From: Boseongicola sp. H5
GTDB lineage: Bacteria; Pseudomonadota; Alphaproteobacteria; Rhodobacterales; Rhodobacteraceae
Direction: 5' to 3'
Length of the DNA: 64,000 nt
Assembly (NCBI GenBank): GCA_020622165.1
Contig: JACNMN010000006.1
Coordinates: 62,001 to 126,000 of the forward strand
This document shows, one piece after another, positions 9,510-16,496 of this stretch. The notes below the pieces were generated by a model, which saw only the letters and a program-made list of their open reading frames with translations, made no database searches and was not told where the DNA came from. The position numbers and the translations under genes are program-made. Within the stretch, counting starts at the first letter, position 1; every line of letters begins with the position of its first letter.

Positions 9510-11345
9510 TCAGGCCGCGCTTTCTTCCTCGGACATCTGGCGCTGCCACATCGCGGCATAGCGCCCGGACTGCGCCAGCAACTTCTCATGGGTGCCGCGC
9601 TCCACGATTTCACCCTGCTCCAGCACGATGATCTGGTTCGCCTCGACCACGGTGGACAGACGATGGGCGATGGTGATCACCGACCGGCCCTGCCCCATCA
9701 TCTTCAGCTCTTCCTGAATGTCGCGCTCGGTCTCGGTGTCCAGCGCGCTGGTGGCCTCGTCCAGAAGCAGGATGGGCGGGTCTTTCAGCAAGGTGCGGGC
9801 AATTCCGACGCGCTGTTTCTCCCCGCCCGACAGCTTCAGCCCGCGCTCGCCCACGGCGGTCTCGTACCCCTCCGGCAAGGCCTGGATGAAGTCGTGGATC
9901 TTCGCCGCGCGGGCCGCCGCCTCGATCTCGGCGAAGCCGGCCTCGGGGCGGCCATAGGCGATGTTGTAGCGGATCGTGTCGTTGAAGAGCACCGTGTCCT
10001 GCGGCACCACGCCGATCTGCGCATGCAGGCTTTCCTGCGTCACGATGCGCAGATCCTGACCGTCGATGGTGATCGCGCCGCCATCCACATCGTAGAAGCG
10101 GAACAGAAGCCGCCCGATGGTGGATTTGCCCGACCCCGAAGGCCCGACAAGCGCCACGGTCTCGCCGGGCCCGACCCGGAAGGACACGCCCTTCAGGATC
10201 GGCCGGGCGGCGTCATAGCCGAACAGCACATTGTCGAACACCACCTCGCCCCGCGGACACTCCAGATCCGGCGCATCCGGCCGGTCCGTGACCTCGGCGG
10301 GCTGTTCGAGCAAATCGAACATCTCGCCCATATCCACAAGGCTCTGCCGGATTTCGCGATAGACCGTGCCCAGAAAGTTCAGCGGCATGGTGATCTGGAT
10401 CATATAGGCATTGACCATCACGAAATCGCCCACGGTCAGGCTACCATCCTGCACGCCGAGCGCCGCCATCACCATCACCACCACAAGCCCGGTTGTGATG
10501 ATCAGCGACTGGCCGAAATTCAACGCCGCGAGCGAATAGGAGGTCTTGAGCGCGGCCGCCTCATACCCCTCCATCGCGCCGTCATAGCGCATCGCCTCGC
10601 GGTTCTCGGCCCCGAAATACTTCACGGTTTCGAAATTCAGCAGGCTGTCGATCGCCTTCTGGTTGGCGTCGGTGTCCTGATCGTTCATCTGCTTGCGGAT
10701 CTTCACCCGCCATTCGGTGACCTTGAAGGTGAACCAGATATAGATCGCGATGGTGACGGTAAGTACGATCAGGTAGTTGATGTCGAACACGACCGCCAGA
10801 ATGATCCCGGTCAGAAGCAGTTCCAGAACCAGAGGACCCACGGAAAAGAGCAGGAAGCGCAACAGGAAGTCGACGCCCTTCACCCCGCGTTCGATGATCC
10901 GCGAGAGACCGCCCGTCTTCCGCGTGATGTGGTAACGCAGCGACAGGGCGTGGATATGGCGGAACGTCTCCAGCGCCAGTTGCCGCAACGCCCGCTGGCC
11001 CACCCGCGCGAAGATCGCATCGCGCAACTGCTGAAAGCCGACATTGGCCGCCCGCGCCACGCCATAGGCGATGGTCACGCCGACGGCGCCGAACACCAGC
11101 AGCCACGCGGCGGATCCTTCGCTTTCGCCGGCCAGTGCGTCGACCGCCGCCTTGTAGAGAAAGGGCGTGAAGACGGCGACCAGCTTGGCCACCACCAGCA
11201 TGCCGAGCGCGATCACGACCCGGTACTTCACCCATGCCTGCCCGCGCGGCCACAGATAGGGCGCGACCTTGCGGATCGTGCGCACCCCGCTGCGGCGTTC
11301 GCGGGCCTCTTCGGAGGTGTCGGGCATCGAAAGATCGGTTGGCAT
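9510..11345 (-). CDS. ATM1-type ABC exporter (fused permease/ATPase)
   Basis: 611 residues. An exporter-type six-helix transmembrane domain (about residues 40-330) carries the ATM1-family pattern QQLRDAIFARVGQRALRQLA and NFETVKYFGAE. It is followed by a nucleotide-binding domain with Walker A GPSGSGKST, signature LSGGEKQR, Walker B ILLLDEATSALD and H-loop IAHRLST. Alphaproteobacterial ATM1 homologues export glutathione-linked sulfur, Fe-S precursors or metal-thiol adducts. It is a stand-alone transcription unit. Another lipid or peptide ABC-B exporter is unlikely given the NFETVKYF motif. Confidence 0.9.
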   Translation of the reverse strand: MPTDLSMPDTSEEARERRSGVRTIRKVAPYLWPRGQAWVKYRVVIALGMLVVAKLVAVFTPFLYKAAVDALAGESEGSAAWLLVFGAVGVTIAYGVARAANVGFQQLRDAIFARVGQRALRQLALETFRHIHALSLRYHITRKTGGLSRIIERGVKGVDFLLRFLLFSVGPLVLELLLTGIILAVVFDINYLIVLTVTIAIYIWFTFKVTEWRVKIRKQMNDQDTDANQKAIDSLLNFETVKYFGAENREAMRYDGAMEGYEAAALKTSYSLAALNFGQSLIITTGLVVVMVMAALGVQDGSLTVGDFVMVNAYMIQITMPLNFLGTVYREIRQSLVDMGEMFDLLEQPAEVTDRPDAPDLECPRGEVVFDNVLFGYDAARPILKGVSFRVGPGETVALVGPSGSGKSTIGRLLFRFYDVDGGAITIDGQDLRIVTQESLHAQIGVVPQDTVLFNDTIRYNIAYGRPEAGFAEIEAAARAAKIHDFIQALPEGYETAVGERGLKLSGGEKQRVGIARTLLKDPPILLLDEATSALDTETERDIQEELKMMGQGRSVITIAHRLSTVVEANQIIVLEQGEIVERGTHEKLLAQSGRYAAMWQRQMSEEESAA

Positions 11346-11423
11346 GGGCTGGCGGGTTTCCTGCTGGCGGCTCCAGGCTGTGAACCTAGGTCCTGCCGCC
11401 GCAGAAGGCCAGACGGGCCGGGA

Positions 11424-12692
11424 CTATTCCGACGCCATTTCCGGGATCGCGAAAACCTGACCGGGATAGATCAGATCCGGATCGCGGATCAGATCCTGAT
11501 TGGCCTGATAGACCTGCACATAGAGAATGCCCGCGCCAAGCGTCTCCCGCGCGATGCCCCAAAGCGTGAACCCCGGCTGTACCGTCACCACCGAAACCCC
11601 GTCATCGGGGCCCGGCAGGGCGGCAAGCACCGCCGGCTCTTCCCGCAGGAAGGGGGTCTCCACCCGGCTGACCACCTGTCCGGCGGCATCCACCTGATCG
11701 ACCCGCAAGGTATAAGTGCCCGGGTCGACCTCGGGCAATGCGGCGCGCCATTGGCCCACCGCGTCGACCTCGGCCAGTCGCACGGGCTGGTTGTCCAGAT
11801 AGACCTGCAAGCCGCTGTCGGCCTGTCCCCGGCCCGACAGCACGACCTCCCCCGCCGGATCGTATGTGATGGTATCCAGAACGATCTGATCGAGCACCTC
11901 GGGCGCCTGATCGGCCGGTTGCAGCACCCGCACGCCCCTGTCATCGGCAATCAGCAAGGTGGGCGACCGGGGCGCGGCAGAGGGCTCCGTGGGCTGCGCC
12001 GTCGCATCCGGGGCGGCGCCCGCTTGCTGAACATCCTCCGCCCCGCTGTCGGAAACGGGCGCAGAGGCGCTTTCCGCGTCGGCGGATGTGGCGCCTGCAT
12101 CCGCCACCCGGGCGGCGGTGGGGGTGATGATGATGCTTTCCTCGGAGACGACCGGCGGACCATCCGCGCCCTCCGCCATGGACAGGCTCAGCGCGCGGGG
12201 CATCTCGGCGGGTGGCACGGACACCATCGCAACGAAGGCGCCCCATTCATCGGCCGTCACCGTGTCGAGCGCGACACCGTCCAGCATCAGGGTGACCTCC
12301 GCGCCGGGCGCGGCACGGCCCGCGACGATGGTCGAGCCGGTCGGGTCGACCCGCAGCAGGTCGATCAGGGGCCGTATCCGGACCGGGGGCGTCTCGGCCG
12401 TGGCAACCGCGGCCTCCGCCTCATCGGCGGGGGCTGCAGCGGTGTTGGTCTCCCCCTGCGGTTCGGGCAGGACCGTGGTCGACACCACAACCGGGGAGGC
12501 GGGGTCTTCCGCCTGTGGCACATCTGCCGCAGGCAGGCTGGCCAGCGGCGCGGGGGCGCCGTCCCCCTCCGGCTGGTCCGAGCCAAGCAATCCGGAGAAG
12601 ATGACAATGCCGATCACCCCTGCAAGCGCTGCTGCGCCCACACCGATGGCCAGCGCCGAGCCGCTGTTTATCGAGCCTGTGCCTAAGGCCAT
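11424..12692 (-). CDS. LysM-domain envelope protein with N-terminal membrane anchor
   Basis: About 422 residues from MALGTGSINSGS; four residues further upstream (MDGE) are possible. One hydrophobic anchor (ALAIGVGAAALAGVIGIVIFS) is followed by a long, low-complexity Ala/Pro/Glu-rich region with Ig-like repeats (PTGSTIVAGRAAPGAEVTLMLDG; a second at VVLSGRGQADSGLQVYLD). A C-terminal LysM motif (GFTLWGIARETLG to YPGQVFAIP) predicts peptidoglycan binding. The type is common and uncharacterised in Rhodobacteraceae. It is divergent from the LOG-family gene. Confidence 0.85.
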   Translation of the reverse strand: MALGTGSINSGSALAIGVGAAALAGVIGIVIFSGLLGSDQPEGDGAPAPLASLPAADVPQAEDPASPVVVSTTVLPEPQGETNTAAAPADEAEAAVATAETPPVRIRPLIDLLRVDPTGSTIVAGRAAPGAEVTLMLDGVALDTVTADEWGAFVAMVSVPPAEMPRALSLSMAEGADGPPVVSEESIIITPTAARVADAGATSADAESASAPVSDSGAEDVQQAGAAPDATAQPTEPSAAPRSPTLLIADDRGVRVLQPADQAPEVLDQIVLDTITYDPAGEVVLSGRGQADSGLQVYLDNQPVRLAEVDAVGQWRAALPEVDPGTYTLRVDQVDAAGQVVSRVETPFLREEPAVLAALPGPDDGVSVVTVQPGFTLWGIARETLGAGILYVQVYQANQDLIRDPDLIYPGQVFAIPEMASE

Positions 12693-12801
12693 TTCCCCAT
12701 CCAACCTAACTCACCGGTGCAGCATGTCCGCGTTCCGATCGCGTGCGCACCGGGTTGAGTGACGTTATCAACAGGTCTATCAGGGGGCAAAACACCTCTT
12801 T

Positions 12802-13368
12802 GTGCAAGGGTCGCCAGATTTGTCATTCTCCGTCTGTGTCTATTGCGGCTCTCGCCCCGGGGCCGACCCGGAATACATGGCCGATGCGACGGCCCTTGGC
12901 GAAGGGCTGGCGCAGGCCGGTATGCGACTGGTCTATGGTGCGGGCGATGTGGGCCTGATGGGGGCGGTTGCGCGGGCGGCCCAGAATGCCGGCGGCGACA
13001 CGTTCGGCGTGATCCCCGCCCATCTTCTGGCGCGCGAGATGGGCAAGCGCGATCTGGGGCGGTTCATCGTCACCGAGAACATGCATGAGCGCAAGAAGGT
13101 GATGTTCATGAATTCCGATGCGATTGTCGTCCTGCCGGGCGGCGCCGGATCGCTGGACGAGTTCTTCGAGGTGCTGACCTGGCGCCAGCTTGGCCTGCAC
13201 GAAAAACCCATCCTGCTGATGAATACGGCCGCCTATTGGGGCCCGCTGGCCGCTCTGGTCGACCACGTGGTGACGCAGGGCTTCGCCGAAGCCTCGCTGA
13301 AGGAGTTCTACCGGGTGATCGACACCGTGCCCGCGATCATGTCGGCGCTGGAGACGGCGCGCGCCTGA
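12802..13368 (+). CDS. LOG-family protein (nucleotide 5'-monophosphate phosphoribohydrolase-like)
   Basis: 188 residues with a GTG start. It has the Rossmann-like LOG fold signatures VCVYCGSRPG, VYGAGDVGLMGAV, MHERKK and the diagnostic PGGxGSxxE box (PGGAGSLDE). Members release the base from nucleoside monophosphates; the plant and some bacterial enzymes activate cytokinins. The in vivo substrate here is unknown. Its 3' end overlaps the convergent rarD gene by 32 bp. Confidence 0.92.
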   Translation: MQGSPDLSFSVCVYCGSRPGADPEYMADATALGEGLAQAGMRLVYGAGDVGLMGAVARAAQNAGGDTFGVIPAHLLAREMGKRDLGRFIVTENMHERKKVMFMNSDAIVVLPGGAGSLDEFFEVLTWRQLGLHEKPILLMNTAAYWGPLAALVDHVVTQGFAEASLKEFYRVIDTVPAIMSALETARA

Positions 13369-14218
13369 GCGACGCCCAGGAATAGATGCCAAGCGCCACC
13401 CAGATGATCGGGAAGGCGATGCCGTGCCAGAGGGTGATGACCTCCCCCAGAACCAGAACGGCGACGCCGAACTGGAGGGTCGGGTTCAGGTATTGCACCA
13501 GACCGATCGTCGACATCGCCGTGCGTCTGGCCGCATAGGAAAACAGGATGAGAGGCAGGGCCGTCAGCGGCCCTGCCATGATCAGGAGCGTGCTTTGGAC
13601 CGCATCATGGCCGAACGCGCCCTGCCCCGCCCCGAGCCAGATCAGATAGCCGAGTGCCACCGGCGCAAGCAGCGCCACCTCGGCGGTGACCGACACGACC
13701 GGGCCCGCCACCGTCCAGCGTTTCATCAGGCCGTAGATCCCGAAAGTCGTCGCGAGCGAGAGGGAGATCCACGGGGCCACGCCCAGACCCAGGGTCAGGA
13801 TCGCCACGGCCACACCCGCCAGTCCGACCGCGAGGATCTGCGCGCGGCCAAGGCGTTCCTTGAGCACGACCCGACCGATCAGCACCGCGACCAGCGGGAA
13901 GATGTAATAGCCGAGGGCGGATTCCACCGTGCGCCCCACCTGCACAGAGAAGATGAAGAGAAACCAGTTGCCCGAGATCATGAGTGCCGCGGCGAAGGCC
14001 AGAAGCAGCGCGCGCCGGCCCGCCAAAGCCTGCGGCAATGCCCGTATCCGGCGCTGGAGTGTCAGCACGAGGCCGAAGACCGCGAAGGACCAGAGCGTTC
14101 GGTGGGCCAGAACCTCCAGCGGCGGCACATCCGACAGAAGCTTGTAGAAGATCGGCGACAGGCCCCAGATGATGCAGGCCCCGATCATCGCCAGAACGCC
14201 CTTGCCCGCCTCGCTCAT
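13337..14218 (-). CDS. rarD: EamA-family permease, RarD type
   Basis: 293 residues, about ten transmembrane helices in two EamA repeats. The start MSEAGKGVLAMIGACIIWGLSPIFYKLL and the internal FIFSVQVGRTVESALGYYIFPL pattern are characteristic of RarD. The substrate is unknown (members of the wider family export metabolites). The C-terminal tail is short and overlaps the convergent LOG gene. Confidence 0.9.
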   Translation of the reverse strand: MSEAGKGVLAMIGACIIWGLSPIFYKLLSDVPPLEVLAHRTLWSFAVFGLVLTLQRRIRALPQALAGRRALLLAFAAALMISGNWFLFIFSVQVGRTVESALGYYIFPLVAVLIGRVVLKERLGRAQILAVGLAGVAVAILTLGLGVAPWISLSLATTFGIYGLMKRWTVAGPVVSVTAEVALLAPVALGYLIWLGAGQGAFGHDAVQSTLLIMAGPLTALPLILFSYAARRTAMSTIGLVQYLNPTLQFGVAVLVLGEVITLWHGIAFPIIWVALGIYSWASLRRAPSPAPT

Positions 14219-14307
14219 GCCACCTGCCCCGACCCCTGCCCAGACCCCTGCCTGCGGACAGGCATTTCACGCAGGATCTGGCGGGTCAAGGCGGCGCGGC
14301 GGCAGGC

Positions 14308-14832
14308 TCAGGCGTCAGGAGGGCCGGTATCTTCGCTCAGGCGGGCGCTGATGCGGGTCGCCACCTCGTCGAGGGGATGATTGGTCAATGTCATCGGCAG
14401 TTCCGCGATTACCCGGCTGGCCACCTCCTTGTGTATCTGCCCGCGCAACTCGCCGAGGATGCGCGGCGCCGCGACGATGATCAGACGTTCGAACCGGTGC
14501 CGGTGGGCGCGTTTGTAGAGCATCTCCGACAGGTCCTGGGCAAACCGGTCCTGCGCCAGCCGATGCCAGTCCGTGTCTTCCACCGCGGAGCGATGCACCG
14601 ACGGCCCGTCATTGAAACGGCCGGGTTTGTGGGCGCCCTGATCGCGGTTCGGGGGATTTTCCTGATGATCTTCCCGGCGCACCTCAAGCAGGGGGTGATC
14701 CGCATCGCCGATATTCTCGCACAAAAGCGCCTTCTCTCCGTCGGCCACCAGAACCCAGGTGCCGTTGGTCAGCGGCGAGGGGTTGCGGCGCACCTGATCG
14801 ACATGTGTCGGGGTCATGGATGGATCGGTCAT
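14308..14832 (-). CDS. Host-attachment family protein
   Basis: 174 residues matching the family first described in Rhizobiaceae as required for attachment to host cells. It has an N-terminal WVLVADGEKALL strand, a variable His/Arg/Asn-rich linker (NRDQGAHKPGRFND), then FAQDLSEMLYKRAHRHRFERLIIVAAPRILGELR and a C-terminal LTNHPLDEVATRI helix. The fold resembles eRF1 domain 1-like proteins. Its start overlaps the stop of a small upstream gene, so it is the second gene of a two-gene unit. Confidence 0.87.
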   Translation of the reverse strand: MTDPSMTPTHVDQVRRNPSPLTNGTWVLVADGEKALLCENIGDADHPLLEVRREDHQENPPNRDQGAHKPGRFNDGPSVHRSAVEDTDWHRLAQDRFAQDLSEMLYKRAHRHRFERLIIVAAPRILGELRGQIHKEVASRVIAELPMTLTNHPLDEVATRISARLSEDTGPPDA

Positions 14833-15044
14833 CGGGTCTCCTTCGGCTCGCTGTCGGTTTCGTCGGATTTGCGGACACGGGTCGCTCCCGCGGGGTGTTC
14901 ATAGGCGCGCTTTTCCTCGTCACGGGTGGCGATCTTGCGGGCCAGCGTGCCGCCGGAGCGGCCCTGTTGCGAAACATGGGTCTCGTCGCCCGGTATCTCC
15001 TTGGTTTCCTTTCGCCCGTCCCGGGATCGTGCGCGCGCGGCCAT
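14829..15044 (-). CDS. Small hydrophilic protein of unknown function
   Basis: 71 residues, very rich in Arg, Lys, Glu and Asp, with no hydrophobic segment and probably largely disordered. The RBS GGAG lies 7 bp before ATG at 15044. It overlaps the host-attachment gene by 4 bp (TCAT on the plus strand), which argues that it is real and co-translated. I recognise no family. Confidence 0.65.
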   Translation of the reverse strand: MAARARSRDGRKETKEIPGDETHVSQQGRSGGTLARKIATRDEEKRAYEHPAGATRVRKSDETDSEPKETR

Positions 15045-15103
15045 GATATCCTCCGTCTCTCAAGTCATATAGGAGGCAACGCCGGAGCGCGCAGGGGCGT
15101 TCC

Positions 15104-15136
15104 AAAGAAAAACCCGCCGGCTTGCACCGGCGGGTT
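15104..15136 (-). terminator. Rho-independent terminator of sodB
   Basis: Perfect 10-bp stem (AACCCGCCGG / CCGGCGGGTT, loop of 6 nt, 15111-15136) followed on the minus strand by TTTTTCTTT. It begins about 25 bp after the sodB stop codon and is the clearest intrinsic terminator in the window. Confidence 0.92.
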
Positions 15137-15161
15137 CGGGGATATTCGCGGAAGGCCGGGA

Positions 15162-15770
15162 TCAGGCGCTGGCGAGACGGCTCGCCACGTTTTCCCAGTT
15201 GACCAGATTGTCGAGGAAGTTAGTCAGATAGGCAGGGCGCTTGTTGCGGAAGTCGATGTAATAGGAATGCTCCCACACATCGCAGCCCAGAAGGGCTGTC
15301 TGCCCGAAACAAAGCGGGTTCACGCCATTTTCGGTCTTGGTGACCTTCAGCGTACCATCGGTGTCGACCACCAGCCAGCACCAGCCCGAGCCGAACTGGC
15401 CCGCACCGGCGGCGCTGAACTCTTCCTTGAACTTGTCGACCGATCCGAAGGCATCGGTGATGCGGCTTTCCAGTTCGCCCGGCATCGCGGACGTGCCCGG
15501 GCCCATCATTTCCCAGAACTGATTATGGTTCCACAACTGGCTGATATTGTTGAAGATACCGCTTTGGGCCACCGCGTTTGCATCATAGGTGCCAGTGATG
15601 ATCTCTTCCATCGACTTGTCGGCCCATTCGGTCCCGTCGATCAGCTTGTTGCCATTGTCGACATAGGCCTTGTGGTGGATGTCGTGGTGATATTCCAGCG
15701 TCTCCTTCGACATGCCGTTATCGGCCAGCGCATCGTGGGCGTAAGGAAGATCGGGAAGTTCGAATGCCAT
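15162..15770 (-). CDS. sodB: Superoxide dismutase, Fe/Mn family
   Basis: 202 residues, full length, cytoplasmic. It converts superoxide to oxygen and peroxide. Metal ligands lie in HDIHHKAY, NHNQFWEMM and DVWEHSYYIDF. The GAGQFGSGWCWLVV stretch and chain length favour an Fe-type enzyme, though metal use cannot be settled by eye. Monocistronic, with a strong terminator downstream. Confidence 0.97.
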   Translation of the reverse strand: MAFELPDLPYAHDALADNGMSKETLEYHHDIHHKAYVDNGNKLIDGTEWADKSMEEIITGTYDANAVAQSGIFNNISQLWNHNQFWEMMGPGTSAMPGELESRITDAFGSVDKFKEEFSAAGAGQFGSGWCWLVVDTDGTLKVTKTENGVNPLCFGQTALLGCDVWEHSYYIDFRNKRPAYLTNFLDNLVNWENVASRLASA

Positions 15771-15932
15771 TGGTCAGGCCCCTCTTTGTTGGTGCAAGCG
15801 ATTGAGTGACAGATGGAGGTCACCGGGTCGAAAGGTCAACCCCGCGGCGGTCAACAGGTTCCGGAAAACGCGATTTTTCCGCGGCACCGGCAGGGCCGTC
15901 TCCGCCCCCGCGCGACGCAACTGGCGGCCGGT

Positions 15933-16496
15933 TCAGAAATACCCGACCTCGCCGCCGTCTCTCGCCGATATGGCAAGGCAGTCGAACACATAGCGCGCGA
16001 CCGACCGGAAACAGATCAGCCGGATACTATCCCCGCTCGTCATCCAGAATGCCGCGGGCACCTGCGCCAGACGCGTGCGGCGCATCTCTCCGGGTCCGAA
16101 GCTTTCGGGATGAAGATCGACCGGGGCAAGTTTGGCGAGAACTTCCCTCGCGCCGCGGCCCTCAATGGCGAAAAACGCGCGGGCATCCGAGACGTTGACC
16201 GCCAGATAATGACGCCCTTTCAGTGTATTGCAAAGCGATGTTACCATGGCATCCGCCCCGTCATGGGCGCAGAGGATCAGCAGCTCGTCCGGGGCCATCC
16301 AGGCGACCGCGCCCGTCTCCGTCTCGATGATCCGGCGCCGGTCGGGCACGGCGGTGCCGGTCGCGGCGCGCACCGCCGCGGCCGTTTCCGGCGCGGACAG
16401 GTCGGCCTTCAGCGTGACCATTCCCTGCAGACCCAGTTCGCTGATATCGGCCAGTCCACCGGCCACCGCCCCGGGCAGGGCGCTCATCTCAGACAT
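15933..16496 (-). CDS. soxG: Sarcosine oxidase gamma subunit
   Basis: About 187 residues from ATG 16496 (MSEMSALPGA). It overlaps the soxA stop by 8 bp. Conserved gamma-subunit features include GRRxIIETE-like DRRRIIETETGAVAWMAPDELL, the VSDARAFFAIEGRGAREVLAKLAPVDLH block and the terminal ARYVFDCL. It is the last gene of the soxBDAG operon for heterotetrameric sarcosine oxidase, which demethylates sarcosine to glycine and passes the one-carbon unit to tetrahydrofolate. Confidence 0.93.
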   Translation of the reverse strand: MSEMSALPGAVAGGLADISELGLQGMVTLKADLSAPETAAAVRAATGTAVPDRRRIIETETGAVAWMAPDELLILCAHDGADAMVTSLCNTLKGRHYLAVNVSDARAFFAIEGRGAREVLAKLAPVDLHPESFGPGEMRRTRLAQVPAAFWMTSGDSIRLICFRSVARYVFDCLAISARDGGEVGYF

